A stretch of 64,000 bases of DNA from Marisa cornuarietis (GCA_004794655.1 SMMW01000524.1:310001-374000); one strand, 5' to 3'. Numbered from the stretch's first letter, positions 1 to 12,067 are shown. A program made the numbers and translations. The notes: generated from the letters alone by a model not told the origin.

Positions 1-416
1 ACTGTATTTGCTTTGTATTATCTGTTGTTGCTCGTCACAGATAGTCAAATATTCTTGAAACTTGCATGAAGGGAGGAAATGGACGTAGTGAACGTTGTGA
101 ACGTATCTAAAGCAGATGTTTGAAGTAACCGCCAGGCGGATAAAGGCTTAAAGACTTAACACTTATTTCTAGTGTTCGTTAGCGTGTCTGTCTCCGCTGC
201 TCTTATGATTACGTTTGTAATTGCACGCTGGCTAAATCTCTCTGCCACTCCTCAAGAGCTCTATACTCGGAAGAAGGAAATGCACCAGCAGAAGAACAAT
301 AACAATAAAAACGATTAAAAGCAGCAAGAAGAGTCATATTCGAATGATGCCCGTTTTCATACTGAAAACTGTAAGCCAAACGACAGTAGAAAAACATACA
401 TCAACAATAATATCAC

Positions 417-2954
417 TCAATAGTTTAGCATCTGCATTTCATTCCTTGGCTTTTTATAAGTCAGGGCAAGGCGGTTGTTTGGTGGAGGGGGACAGGTGTT
501 GTCTCTAGCAAATCCTTCATGCTGGTTAAGGTGGGCATGAAGGTGGACAAAGGTGACTTTTGGCCTCGGCATTCGGGCAGGTCGCTGTTCACAACGGAAC
601 CCACGGTGTTGTCCACGGCAACCATCTGCGAGACCACCATGTCTACGACTCAAAGTGGCTGGAGGGTAGACACCGCCGCCGTTACGCACCTGTAACAGCA
701 GAGCACACGTTGGAAAACAATTTACGTCATAACATGATAATCAGTTGGGCGTTGCTAGCGCGCGCATCGAAGTTTGATTGCATTTACCTACAAATGGATG
801 GCACGCTTACTCTAAAGTCTCAAAATATTATGAAGAAATTCCTTTAGTCTCAAGAATCTCTTTAAATTATATATATATATATATATTTCTTTGAGACAAG
901 TCCTTCTATTACCATTACAGCCGCAATTGTGATATTTTGTCGCAGTCATTTTTATATACTACAAAACTATATCTATACTCGATAGTCGTGGCATTCCCTT
1001 TGCCATCTAGAAATGTGAACGTGACCTACCCGGTTGTAGAAATATCCAGATCGGGCTAGAGTTCTACGTCCGAATGCTCCAAGTTCAAAGCCACTTGTAA
1101 ATCCAAAATAGACAAACAGGCCGCCTACGGCCATCGCCAGAATCAGATACACCAGCGGGATTCCTGTGAAAATATTTAATTACACAAGTCGTCCATCTTA
1201 ATGAAGTCCTTGCTCAGTCATCTGAATAACAAGTTAAAGACGAAGTGAATTTGTGTCGGTCTTCTAATGACTTGTTTTAGCTTATTACAAGATACTAGAC
1301 ATGCGAAAAAGAATACAGTCCATAGAGATGAGCTGCTGCAGAATGTTCTTTTGTACCTCCCATTAAAGACCCTGTCACCAATGATGAGGTGCAGACAACT
1401 GGGTCCCACGAAGACCTAATCACAGCGGTAAAGACCCAAGCTGAGCGGAAATGGGCTCATCTCAAGCCCCTTAAAACTTAAAGAGATGATTCTGTAGGGA
1501 ACGGTGGACGGAGGCAAAGAGAAGAAGAAATGAGCAGCAGTCCAAACGTGGACTGGACTCTCATTTGGCGCATTCCAAAGAGTGTAGAAAGTTGGTGAAG
1601 ACTAGTGGAAGTATAGATGCAACAGCTAACAAAGTTCTCCAAAAGGTCTTTGGTGAGTGGCGACATAGAACTTCTTCACCTCCCTGCCCCGAGTCCACTC
1701 ATGTAGGTTCGTAGGCCAGTTCTTTTTTGTCGACATCTGTAACGGTCTTTCTCGATGGCGCCCTGAAGGATTCTCTTTTACGGAGTTTTGTTCCTGATCA
1801 CATGGGTAAGCCGGGCACTCCTGTGCACTTCTAACGCTTCCATACTTCGTTATAATCGTTTGTCTTAAATCTCTGATAAGAAAATCGAACAGGATCTTCA
1901 GAATCTTGGTCTCTAATGCCTAAATCCTTTTTCGTTTCATTAAGGAGTGCTTATGTCTCCAACCCACAAAGCAGGTTTCTAAAATATTATGTCACCTGCA
2001 AAGTAAGTGAAAGATCTATGCATAACACTCTAGTCACCTTGGGCGACTTCAGGAGTCCTCATTAAATATCCGAGTAGGAGAATCTGCAAGACGAGACATA
2101 AGAATTCATTAAAATGATTGTAACAAGGCTGCAGAAGAAGAAAGTTGAAGTTGAAGAAATAGAACTTCCGTGTTGATAAAGCAAAAAGAAGCAGAGAAAA
2201 TAGAAAGTATTGACAACACAGGTGCTTTAGCTGCTGCCATCTAGAGTCTTCTGCAATGTGTGGCCCATTCTATTTTTGTAATCAAAAAATTTCCTTAAAT
2301 TTAGCCCTATGTGCTAATACAATATATTATATTTGCACTGGAAAAGTCATAACAGGGCCTCCACCTTTACATCTTTACATACCTCCGTTTTGCTATCACG
2401 TGATGCAGCTTCTATGACTCGTGGTGCCTTCTGTATGATGTTCTGTACTTGACTCGTGTAAATTATGATTGTGTACAGTTTGTCTTATGTCACATTTTTA
2501 ACATTCTTTGTTAAATTTCCTCGGGAGTACACGTACATGCACGCACGCACGCACGCACACATTCAAGGAGATACAGACTAAGGGAGGTTCATCTAGTCAT
2601 AGATATTTATTATTATTATTTTGTTAATAAATGTTCATGTATGGTGCTCTACAACAACACTAGGATTATACTCTGGGCTTTCTTCAGTTATTGAGTACTT
2701 GAACATTACGATCGGTGGAAACTGTGGAACAAATGAACACAGTGAAAGCTACAGATGATACGGAACAATATCCAGACTGCAACCTGTGAATGATATTTTA
2801 GTTAGCTGATAATCGGTCGACTGACAGTGCAGAAAGACAAATGTTCAAGGTTTCCAACCACTTAGTCCTACTGCTTATCTTTTCTTGTGACTTTACAGCT
2901 AAAGACAAAATAAAGAAATATGTGGTCAGCATCAAATACCTGCGCGAGGTCCAT
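417..2954 (-). CDS. ISG12/IFI27-like gene 1, frame-shifted C-terminus
   Basis: Four exons with GT-AG borders: 2940-2954 (MDLAQ), 2038-2083 (signal core ILLLGYLMRTPEVAQ), 1030-1163 (hydrophobic exon, IPLVYLILAMAVGGLFVYFG) and 417-689. They sum to 468 nt, an uninterrupted 155-codon frame plus stop. Compared with genes A and F the third exon is 20 nt shorter, so it ends in phase 0 instead of phase 2 and the last exon is read in a different frame. That frame gives a basic, proline- and histidine-containing tail of about 90 residues with no family resemblance. In the ancestral frame the last exon stops soon after the LQ motif. The usual GGIxAGSLAA stretch is also largely eroded. It may be a decaying copy that stays open by chance or a gene with a new tail; I cannot decide from sequence. 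Confidence 0.55.
1250..1700 (+). repeat. LINE 3'-end fragment in intron of gene 1
   Basis: The plus strand encodes the degenerate LINE C-terminal signature KRIQSIEMSCCRM, followed by sequence matching the tail of the fragment at 11.3-11.9 kb. It lies between exons 3 and 2 of gene 1. Stops and frameshifts are present, so it is a dead fragment. The same fragment precedes a decayed copy of exon 2 at 12.07 kb, so the intron and insertion were duplicated together. Confidence 0.6.
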
Positions 2955-3490
2955 GTTGTGAATCAGACCTTCGGAGCGGTTCAGGGTGTGTCACTGAGAT
3001 CAGCTGTAAGAGACCCACCACAGGTACTTGGGCCACAGTCTCTGAGGAAATCTTTACCACGTATCTTCAGTGCAAATAGAAACTACTACAGGTAAAGAAA
3101 GAGAAAGTAGAATTCCATCGTCATTGCCCTTGGATTCTGGGAAAAGTGTTTACGTGGCTCTGTATCGATGTGTATGCTATGCGCAGCTTTGATAATGTAA
3201 AATATCAGTCAGATCGGGCTTTCCCCTCACCCTTTCCCAGTCAAAATGGCAGGTCCCTGTAGTCGCTGCACACGGTTTGATAAAGCCTCATAAAACACTT
3301 AATCAAGAATTAGACAGAACGCCCGACACAACAGCAATCTCGAACTTGGATGTCTTAATCTTTTTTATAGCCGAGAAATGTCCACACGATTATATTGAAA
3401 ACCGAAGGGGTTAAACTTACAACTGACATTAGCTCTTTTTTATTTTTAGTCAGGTAAGCTCCTAACCAGCTGTTGCTTCGAAATCATTGG
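2120..3490. repeat. Segmental repeat R1, copy a
   Basis: This is one of five related blocks (others near 12.15-16.5, 19.7-21.4, 32.2-34.2 and 46.4-49.15 kb). Shared landmarks include TGTGTGGCCC, TCACGTGA at 2396-2403, a TTATTATTATT tract, and a minus-strand five-codon first exon with its splice donor (here MDLAQ at 2940-2954, the first exon of gene 1). The repeat is therefore a duplicated 5' end of an ISG12-like gene together with its upstream DNA, not an ordinary mobile element. Confidence 0.65.
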
Positions 3491-3654
3491 ATCCGTGTGA
3501 GTCAGTTTTAGGAACACACAACTATGCTGGGGAGAGTGTGTTTTTCTGTGTGTACATGTGTAGGAGAGTCAATTCTTAACCGTAGCCGGAACGTCGATGG
3601 CTCGATACCCGTGTGGCGCAGCCAACATCTCCTAGCTGACTTTCTGAAGTTAGG

Positions 3655-3930
3655 GTAAAATAAGTCGACCCAGCTGACTGTATAGATTTGGGTAAGGTAG
3701 TGCAAGTCGACCCAACTGACTATAGTGGGGGGATGGGATTGGTGTTTTACGCCACCAGCAAGTAAGACTATATCACGGCAAGGCAGACAGTCATGTAAAC
3801 AGATGGCACATGCAGAGAAAAAAAACCCAGCTGACTGTAGGTAAAGGTAGGGCAAATCGACTTGACTATAGAGTTGGGGAAAGGTAAAGCAAATCGAACC
3901 AACTGACTGTGGAGTTGGGAAAAGGTCAAA
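3655..3930. repeat. Degenerate ~45-bp tandem repeat with an interspersed repeat inside
   Basis: Four imperfect units contain AA(G/A)TCGACCCA(G/A)CTGACT followed by GGGTAAGGTA-like sequence. They are split at about 3730-3823 by a short interspersed sequence containing ACGCC and CCAGCAA(C/G)TAAG and then TATATCACGGCAAGGCAG. That inner sequence recurs at about 32815-32880 and 50256-50300. No gene is seen here. Confidence 0.5.
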
Positions 3931-4115
3931 CAGTGAGACGGAATGGACGGTACCCTCACAAAAATCTGTCGCCGAGAAAAAAAAGTGCGGCATCTAACAC
4001 CTCACCTAACCCTGTATTGGTCATGGTTGTGTGGTTGTGGTGATTGCAGTCGACACACTAATATACATATTAGTATACCAGGGAGCGAGTTTACGTTTTA
4101 CACAAGAAAACATAA

Positions 4116-4383
4116 AAAACGTGAAGGTAATCCCACAACCTTTTCAGGTCGTTGGGGAGTGAGGTGTTAGAGACCCCACTTTTCTCGGGGCCAGCTTGTA
4201 CATGAAGGTGGTGCCAATCTCCTCTCCCTCGCTGCCTTACCTTCCCCAACCCTCTATGGAGTCAGGTACCCATTCCCGTCAGCTAGGTCGACTGGGGGAA
4301 GCATGCTGCGCTTATCGGGAATTGAACCAGCGAGCTATCGGTTTGGATGCCAGCGTTCTAACCACTCGGCCATCCGCTTCCCC
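4116..4383 (-). repeat. tRNA-derived SINE with 12-bp target duplication
   Basis: The minus-strand head contains a pol III box A (TGGCCGAGTGG) and box B (GGTTCAATTCC), as in Leu/Ser-type tRNAs; the other end is a T-rich tail. The 12-bp sequence AAGAAAACATAA flanks it exactly at 4104-4115 and 4384-4395, which shows retrotransposition. A second copy lies at 22250-22508 and a truncated one at 34997-35141. It lacks a tRNA acceptor-stem structure, so it is not a tRNA gene. Confidence 0.8.
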
Positions 4384-4699
4384 AAGAAAACATAATCTTT
4401 ACAATCTATTCTACAAAGTTAATTGAAATCGGACCAGGTGTGCATGTTGTTATCACACTCTCAGGTAGTAATAGTGTAAGGGTACATTTACATGTAACCA
4501 AGTGAGTAAGAGAGCGAGAGAGAGATAAAGATAGAATTTTTAAGGGTATACTGCTGACTTGGTGAGATGTTCTGTCATTCTGAAGAACGCACATATGCTT
4601 TGCTAAATAAATGGGGGCTAATAAGTGTTCTGCGTGTGAAATTAGTTCTCTGAGTGCGAGTGGCAGCAGCTTAGCATCATCGCCGACTTTTAGTGGATT

Positions 4700-4701
<2 letters not shown>

Positions 4702-4751
<50 letters not shown>
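4702..4751. repeat. (AC)n microsatellite
   Basis: About 25 perfect CA units. Confidence 0.95.
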
Positions 4752-4753
<2 letters not shown>

Positions 4754-5302
4754 TACCGTAGCTGCAGGAATCATAAATAAGTGAGCTGGTTAGCACAGAA
4801 AGTGCAATGAACTGCTGAACGGAAGGCTTATATGCCAATTTTCTACTGTATCTAAGACTAAAGGGAATATGTGGCAAACGTTAAAACAGTTGTCTGTAAT
4901 GAGGAACTTCCTGTCAAATCAGAGAAGAAAAAATATTCTAATATTAAACACACGGGCAGGGGGCATGAGCAAATCCACACATTTCCATGTCTGGATACCT
5001 AAAAGACCAGTTTACGGGGTATATTTTTAACTATGTAGCCTATACTTGACTAACCTTAAAGTTTAGATTTGTATCTGTGTGAATTGAAAAGAACATTTCC
5101 TGGATTCAGTAAAACTGAGGTATTCAGTTCGCAAGCAAAAGATAGGAGGATGGAAGCTGTACAGTGGTCTATGCGCGAAATGACAAAGACAAGCGGAAGG
5201 CAGAATTACATAAACAATAATTTTTATGAATGTACATTAAAAACAGCAATCACTAAAACATTAGTGCACGCAAAATAAACGCTGGTCGAAGTCACGTGAC
5301 TT

Positions 5303-5828
5303 TTAGCAGTTGTTTTCACAAGTCTGAGAGGTGCCGTACACACCGGCCCCCACAGTGCTGCCAACAGCAACCATCTGTGAGACTGTCATACCTGCGGCGC
5401 CTATGGACTGGAGGGCAGACACTGCACCCATTCCGTACCTGTAACATCACAAGACACGTCAGCAGACCCGCAGGTAGGATCCCGGAGCACGTCACACATC
5501 TCGGTAAGAAAATATTTCCCAAGTCTCGTTCTTTCTGCCCCTTCTTTTTTCTCTTTTTTTTTCATTAGTACTTGCTGAAACTGTGCGTTGTCAAAATTTA
5601 CTCGTGGTATAGGCATTTGCTTCTTTCTTAAGTTAGGATCCACAAGTAAAATCTTCTGGCGGGGAAAATAAACGTTCAAAATAAACATAGTTTAGAGCAT
5701 CGCACACCAAGCAAATATGGTCCACAGCATTTATGTGGATAAATAAGGGTTTTCTGACAAGTTTGGTCAGGATCGAGCCAAAACTGTGCATTTGTATAGG
5801 TCTCAATCAGATGCCTCTACTTCCCCAA

Positions 5829-5894
<66 letters not shown>

Positions 5895-7774
5895 TTTACT
5901 TGTAAATAAACATGCTCGTGACATTTTCTCAACCCCTTCAAACCTGCCATAGTAACATACCCGGTTGTGGCGGCTGTGGACATTGCAGTTGCGGCCAGAG
6001 ATTCAGCTGCAATGCCTCCAGCTCCAAATCCGACAGCGGCGATCGCCACCGGAGCCAAAACAACAGCCGCCCCTCCTGCCGCCACCGCCAGAAATAGATC
6101 CCCCAAGGAGAAGCCTGGAGATAAATTTAGTCTCACACATTGTTCTTCTCAGTTAATCAGTTAACGTCACCTGACTACAGACCCACTACAGGTTTTTTTA
6201 AAGACACGTACCAATTTCGTTGATTGAGCATCGTCTGCATCTTTCAAAAGCTATACTTTGCAAAATCAAAAAGATTATTTGGTCTGATTTCGGAAATCGA
6301 AATTTTATAAGGAACCCTCCATATTAGTTAATAGACATTGGTAATTTTGAGTATTTAAAAAGATGTTTTAAGTCCAGAACTACAATCAAATTTTGGTAAA
6401 TAAGGTTACCAGTTGCACAGTATTGAAAACATATATTGCCAGTAACCTCTGTTGTCTATATCAATGTCTAAACGTGAATGCCATTAAAGTGAAAGACCTC
6501 CGCATGACGCATGTTATATTCACCTTGAGTGATCATAGGAGACATTAGCAAAATGACCAGAAACAGGGTAACCTGCAAGAAGAGATAAGTCAAAGCCTAC
6601 AAAATCACTGTCATTGAGCTAAAGGCGAGGAACATATAGAGGAAGCTAAACGAATTTTTTCTGGAGGTAAGCAGTGGACGGAGAACAGATATTTTATTAG
6701 TATTGTGATGGAACTAAAGACATTTGGAGCCTACCAATTCTAGTTTAAACATAATCTTTATTCTCCAAACCTGAAGGTAATCAAAACCCATATGGATGAG
6801 ACAGAGGGACGGAAATGAGGGGCAGCCCTCCACAAACTCTCGCGGCGCCCGTTAAGGGCCCACTTCTATCTCCCACCAGGTTGGGATGTAGCTGAGTAGG
6901 CCACAGGCAGCCCACGCTGACCGCAAGTAGGGTAGCGTAAACAACACATTGCACTGAGCGTAAATGAATGAATACATAAGGGAGAAAACTACTGGAACCT
7001 TTAGGAAATGTTTCCCCATGGATTCCGTCCCTTTAACTGCTAATCACAGTTTTCCTTTTATTTCATGCGCCATTTTGGAGTCCTTTGCCGGTCACTCAGT
7101 TTGACATGGATTTGTACTTCAACAACCGCAAATGAAAAGAAAACAGTAAGTGATATTTAAATTTTAATGTATATTCTACTAAAATATGTGTTTGTTTGGC
7201 ACTTTATGTTTGTATATATTGTGTAAATAATTTTTTGTTAATTTCGAAACTGACCGACACCATATGAACCAGTTCTAAACAGCATACGGTCATCATCTTT
7301 CATTTGATTTTAGTACTAGAAAACAAAACCTATGTGTCTTAAAATTTACAGCAAGTGAATGTTTTTTTTTGAAAAAAAAGCTCTTTAAAAAAAGTGTATC
7401 ACAGATGGTTGTCTTTACTGTAGGTTGGTAAATATAAATTTTCAAAAATTTTCGAAATTTCAATCCCGGGCATTTTCTGCTACGTCGTGAATGGCGTCTC
7501 TCAGCCTGCAATGGGCCAAAGAATTCTTGCAGACTGGAAAGACGTGATACTGAGTGGCCATTTATTCTAGAAGAGAAAGGAAGTAACTCTTGTGGTGGCT
7601 CATACATTCATAATGCAACAATCCTGGGTAGAATATTTTCTCTACTTCAACAAATTGTAAGCCGGCGATAATACGAACTTAAATGTTAAGCTTGTATTTA
7701 CCTAAGTCTTAAGACTTTACAACAGAGAGACAACAAAATGTTGTCATTATCTGCTTTACCTTCGTGCGTGCCAT
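5303..7774 (-). CDS. ISG12/IFI27-like secreted or membrane protein, gene A
   Basis: Four coding exons: 7760-7774 (MARTK, donor GTAAAG), 6524-6572 (VTLFLVILLMSPMITQ, signal peptide), 5961-6114 (hydrophobic Gly/Ala exon with VGFGAGGIAAESLAATAMS) and 5303-5438 (YGMGAVSALQSIGAAGM to the stop). They total 354 nt, encoding 117 residues, with intron phases 0, 1 and 2. Family assignment rests on the GFxxGGIAAxSLAAxxMS and LQSxGA signatures of the Ifi-6-16 domain; human IFI27 is of similar length. Vertebrate members act at mitochondrial or ER membranes after interferon induction, whereas this one starts with a clear signal peptide, so entry into the secretory pathway is inferred. The C-terminus holds two cysteines (TCENNC). 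It is the closest paralogue of gene F and lies next to broken gene B, as F lies next to E. Confidence 0.85.
5831..5891. repeat. (AC)n microsatellite in last intron of gene A
   Basis: About 30 perfect CA units, between exons 3 and 4 of gene A. Confidence 0.95.
6573..7759. other. Intron 1 of gene A
   Basis: AT-rich intron sequence between the five-codon first exon and the signal-peptide exon. I see no further exon or recognisable mobile element in it. In paralogue F the equivalent intron is 3.0 kb because LINE fragments inserted there. Confidence 0.6.
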
Positions 7775-7884
7775 GCCGACAGTCACTGGAGATCTCCACA
7801 CTGTACAGCTAATGATGTTAGGACCAGTTTAAAAGGCGTCTGAGAGAATTTACTTTCTTAGCGGCTTCTCGCCCGTTAGGCATA

Positions 7885-7965
7885 GTCACGTGACATCACG
7901 CGTCTTGGAGGACACAACAATTCCTTTTACGGAAACCAAAAGTACTATATTCAGTGAAAAGGAAA
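7885..7965 (-). promoter_or_regulatory. Promoter block of gene A: E-box palindrome and IRF/ISRE-like sites
   Basis: Upstream of the gene A start codon (7772-7774) are the palindrome GTCACGTGAC (7885-7894), a GGAAACCAAAAG element beginning near 7931, and GAAAAGGAAAGT (7956-7967), which fits the ISRE core GAAANNGAAA. The first two have counterparts upstream of gene F (56082-56091 and about 56150). The GGAAACC block aligns with the ISRE upstream of gene C2. Function as an IRF or STAT-type response element is inferred. Confidence 0.5.
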
Positions 7966-8792
7966 GTTGAATTAGCGGAACATTCACATAAGAAGGTGTC
8001 TGTGTTTCATGTCTGATGCACTCGACTTGCGCCACAGTCAGTTCCAAACGAACATCCGAGTTAGTGACATCAGTATTTACGATAAGATTCCACAAGTCCG
8101 AGTTACAGGCAAACGGTTCGTAGTAACAAACGCAGAATTGGCTTGTTTCGCTATTATTATTCCTTTTAAGTTTTTTCGTGGTATTTAGAAAGGTTTTCTG
8201 AAATGCTTTACATTCATAGAAAGATATACTAAAGACGGTCTCAAGAGCGGAATTCGTTGTAACCGAGTTAGTAATCCTCTGGTGTTTGGTACAGGACAGT
8301 GCCGTTAATAATGACGAAGTCAATCGATCTTCATGCCGCTTGTCTTTATAAGTCCATGGTAGGGGAACATTTTCGCTTATAGAGGAAAAAGTATGTCCTT
8401 GGGTGATACACACACATATACACACACGCACTCACACACGCACGCACAAAAAATAATCAAAGTTCGTTACACTTTGCTTTATTGATAAATTTACACAGGG
8501 TAGAAAGGTTGTGATATTTTGATATTACTAACCTGCACTGAAAAGGGAAAAACGATTGGAAATCAGTTTTTATCCTAAAATTGGACACCAGGGCTATTAA
8601 CACATAATACTGAACACATTCTGTTGCCACTTTTATCTGAGGTGTTTTCTAATTTTGTTCAGAAAGGTGATAAGACTGTTAAATGAAGCAAATCTAGCAA
8701 ATAAGTTAAAAGGTGCGCTAATATACTTGTAATATCGCATATCATCGAAATCAGCATCTAAGTATCTGCCGCCCACCCGCCTATCGTCCTCA
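7966..8792. other. Intergenic region between genes A and B
   Basis: The region shares recognisable stretches with the sequence upstream of gene F (56.1-57.4 kb). A 181-codon minus frame here is not preserved in that paralogous sequence. No gene is supported. Confidence 0.5.
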
Positions 8793-9866
8793 TCAAGGTT
8801 TATTCTCTTTCTCCTTGTCCTCGTTGCTGCTGCCGCTCATCCTCATACTAACACCTGCGGTCACAGTGCTCCCCACCATTAAGATTTTCCAGTCTGTCAG
8901 CCATACAGCTCCCGTCGACGGAAAACCGCCATGACAAGCCTGAGACATCAGTGTAAATGTTAGTGCAACCACCCGTCTACAGTAACCCAGCGCGAGAGCA
9001 CAAAGTCTTGCACAGGCACACGAATTACCGAATGCCACGTGATAACTCTAAGTGGGAAATAAAATCGCCCTCATCCAAGGTCTAGTCCTGGTCGACCCGT
9101 TAACAAACCAGGGAGTCTGTGCTGTGTTTTTATGTTTTTAATGTTCAGAGAGCCTGTTTTTGGCTGGGATACCGTGCTTTAAAAGCTTGCATCATTATAT
9201 TTATATTTTGCTATTATTAATTCACTTAATACAGTTTTGTCAGGTGAATGTACAAGGGAATGAAAAACCTTCCCAGCGTGGTTCATACAAGTTAAACATC
9301 TTCCCCATATCACAGAAGATGAAGACGACGATTTAAAAAGCACATGATGAATGAAAAGCCAAGTGGATGACTGGACAGCAATGCTGATTATTTGGCACTG
9401 AAAATAATGCCATCGTGATTTTCTTAAATTTAAGAGTACTTTGAGGTACTAAGCATACCCCATGTGATTATCACGTACCCGGTTGTAGCAGCTAGCGACA
9501 TTGCTTTGGCAGCCAGAGATCCAGGGCCACCAGAACTAAAACAAAGACCTGCAAGAACCTACGACAGCGACCTACGACAGCGACCACTGCTGCCGCCACT
9601 CCTGCTGCCGCCACTCCTGTTGCCAAGGGAACCCCGAACGTCCACAGCTTGGAATGTGTAGAAGGATTTTTCTCCTCCATAGGTTCTTTTTTCACGCACC
9701 CGGTTGTAGGAGCTACCGGCTTTGCATTGGCAACCGGAGATCCAGCAATGATCCGCCTGAAATCAAGAGCTGCAAGAGCAGCCGAGTAAGCGCCTAACCT
9801 CCACAGCCTGGACCCTGTAGAAGTATCTTTCTCCTTGATAGGTTCGTTCTGGACCATCTTTTGCGT
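8793..9866 (-). pseudogene. Broken ISG12-like gene B
   Basis: The penultimate exon (9479-9866) begins after TTTCCAG and encodes QKMVQNEPIKEKDTSTGSRL, then a second EKNPSTHSKLWTFG module, as in copy D. A 13-bp tandem duplication (CCTACGACAGCGA twice, 9558-9583) followed by a 15-bp one throws the membrane segment out of frame, so the GFGAGG motif is lost. The terminal exon (upper border 8939) has lost about 10 nt relative to copy D and meets a stop in the ancestral frame. No signal exon is adjacent; the nearest first exon is at 14581-14595. It is certainly a family member and very probably non-functional. Confidence 0.75.
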
Positions 9867-10129
9867 CTGGAAATCTATATAAAAAAACCAAAGATGTAGG
9901 AACATAGACTGCGATGGAGAGCTTACAAAATGTTAGAACAACTTGACAATAATGGGAACCATAACGGGGTATCTTAGATTAGGCTTATTCCTTTAAGCTA
10001 TGATTTTGGACCGGGTTGGCTAAATCCAGGGGTGGCAGCAGTCAGCAATTTTATTAAATATTTTTAAAAGGGTAATTGATTGTCGCTAGCAAAAATGGAA
10101 ATATATCACCAATAACAGATTAATAAGTC

Positions 10130-10400
10130 AGTGAAATCTGCACCACTCAGGGATAAGTAGTTCAGTTTAGATGTTAATAGATTCACAAGAAATACACTGA
10201 TGCGACCTCGATTTGGAATTTCAGACATTATGTCACACACCTTAAGATATTCTGACAATAATATAAGTAAGACCTGCCCTATGGGTCACATCGATGACGT
10301 GGATGAGTTTCATTTTATATTATGCTATCCATGTTTGATCGATCTAAAAAAAACGTTTAATTCCGAAAATGTGTTACATTAGACCGAATTTCTTTAAACT
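10130..10400 (+). repeat. LINE C-terminal fragment
   Basis: The plus frame reads CPMGHIDDVDEFHFILCYPC, matching the Cys/His knuckle at the end of many LINE ORF2 proteins (C..C, DExHF, CP). A shorter copy of its start lies at about 46370-46420 next to copy D, so it duplicated together with the B/D unit. Confidence 0.6.
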
Positions 10401-10588
10401 ACTGATGCTAATGTCAACAAAAAATGAAATAATACTGTCTAACCTTGCAAATTCTTATATTTAGCGATGTTACTATACACTTAAGATATTCTTCGTAATT
10501 GTATATTACATGTATATATTTTCCCTGTAATATGTTGTATACTAATCTTTTTGAATGGGGCCTAAAAAATAAACTATTCCTATTCGTA

Positions 10589-10690
10589 TTTGTATAAAGG
10601 AATCTTTCTCCTGTACGGGTTGTTCCAGAGATTCAGTAGTGATACTGCCAGTACCAAAACCAACAGCTGGGATAATTGTGATCAAGATGA
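10589..10690 (-). pseudogene. Relic ISG12-like exon fragment
   Basis: The minus frame reads PAVGFGTGSITTESL joined directly to EQPVQEKDSFI. These are the membrane motif and the EPVQEKDTS linker of copies B/D, in reversed order. It is a chimeric remnant from unequal exchange, with no splice sites or continuation. Confidence 0.6.
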
Positions 10691-11090
10691 GAGAAGAAAC
10701 ACTTACTGGTACGTGAAACGTTTGCACATTCTACCAGAGCTCACCCATGAGCTACACCGGCACCAACAGAACATTGAGGAACTGGCGGATGTCAGATGGC
10801 TAGGAATTGGGTGACAGCAGCTGACGAGGGCCATAAAATCTAGTTCCATGGGGAGGATGACAGATGCGAATATTGCGTGCGCTTCTTTGTACATAGGGGT
10901 GTGGTCGGAGCAGTCATCAACTGACCTCCATTTGCATCTTTCCAAGCTTCGCGTTGTCATCATCGTCCAAGTATATTCTTTGACTTACATGAACGAAGAC
11001 AAGGAAGTAGATGAGCTTATCAAGGTTTGTAAAGGCAATATCCTAGGAAGGACATCCTAGATAAACTCGGTAACTGTAACGCCAAGGTTG
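10670..11090 (+). repeat. LINE endonuclease-domain fragment
   Basis: Plus-strand reading gives ELTHELHRHQQNIEELADVR followed by WLGIG and, after stops, HLSKLRVVIIVQVY and NEDKEVDEL. These match the apurinic-endonuclease domain of non-LTR elements (IEELADVRWLG and IQVYAPT-type motifs). It is degenerate. Confidence 0.6.
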
Positions 11091-11269
11091 CCTACTAGCA
11101 ATAGGTAGGAACAGTGGGTAGATCTGCTCTCGGCGAAACCGACGACAGGGGTCTAAGACGCCTAGAGTTTGCTCAGAGTCATCAACTCACCTTAATCAAT
11201 ACCCTACACCCACCAGAAAATTGACATTTGTTTCAGATAAAGACTCAAATCCATATTTACTTCCTTTTC

Positions 11270-11920
11270 ATATATCCATGCAAGTCGGAGCATGAGACCA
11301 GACTTGCAAAAAGAATTCAGTCCATAGAGATGAGATGCTACAGGATGATTCTTTGTATCTCTTCTAAAGACCCCTTCAACAACGAGGAGAGGCAAGAAAA
11401 AATTAGAGAGCTCTAGGCAACGGTGATAAAGACCCAAGTTGAAGTGGAATGGGCGCATCTCATGATGATCAGACCTTGAGGAGATGATTCTGCAGGAAAC
11501 GGTGGAGGGAGGTAGACATAAAAAGAAATGAGCAGACAAGGTCCAAAAATAAACTGGCCTGTTATTCGGTATATGTCAGAGAGTGGCAGAAAACCTAGAA
11601 AGTTGGTAACGACTGGTAATAATTTAGATTCAGCAGCTGACAAATTTCTCCACAGTGTCATTGGTGAGTGGTGGAATAGAACCTCCTCCCTCTCCCCTTT
11701 TCACTCCTTTTTCTTCATCAACCGGCTTTTCTTTGCCGACATTTGAACTGGTCTTTTTCGACTACTCTCTGGAGGATGGTCTTAGCTGGAGTCTTGTTCT
11801 GGATCTGACAGTCACACCAGGCACGACTGCCCCCGTCTACGGCTCCCATGCTTCGTACATACTCGCTGCTCTAGGATGCCTGGTAGGAAAATTGAGTAGG
11901 ATCTTCAGAAACTTGGTCTA
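11270..11920 (+). repeat. LINE 3'-end fragment
   Basis: The plus frame reads RLAKRIQSIEMRCYRMILCI followed by SSKDPFNNEE, the conserved C-terminal region of non-LTR ORF2 proteins. It is the paralogue of the fragment in gene 1 (1250-1700). Confidence 0.65.
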
Positions 11921-12067
11921 GTGTCCATCCCTGAATCCTTCTTTTCCTTGTTCTTCAAAAAGTGTCCATGGCTCGTGCCCACAACGCACGACCGTCTACA
12001 ATGGATTCGAGAATTTATTTAATGTCGGCTGCGAAGCATTGAAAGATCTATGCATAACTATATTCAC

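Noticed and set aside
2841..3095. Plus-strand peptide conserved in R1 copies (KINKYVLSIIYLREVHIVSQ-like) at 2.9, 14.5, 20.1, 32.5 and 47.2 kb
   Set aside because: Conservation is explained by duplication, and the minus strand of the same bases holds the ISG12-like first exon with its splice donor. Copy e has an in-frame stop in the plus peptide.
3508..3993. 161-codon minus frame
   Set aside because: It runs through a degenerate 45-bp tandem repeat and an interspersed repeat; no start context or homologue.
4310..4386. tRNA-like sequence with A and B boxes
   Set aside because: It is the head of a SINE with a 12-bp target duplication; no acceptor stem or CCA-compatible end, and two more copies share the same non-tRNA body.
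4406..4774. 122-codon minus frame
   Set aside because: Much of it is (CV)n translated from an AC microsatellite. The same applies to frames at 17160, 37160, 43666, 57145 and 61073.
7886..8431. 181-codon minus-strand open frame upstream of gene A
   Set aside because: The paralogous region upstream of gene F (56.1-56.75 kb) aligns but has indels that break this frame, and there is no domain or splice context.
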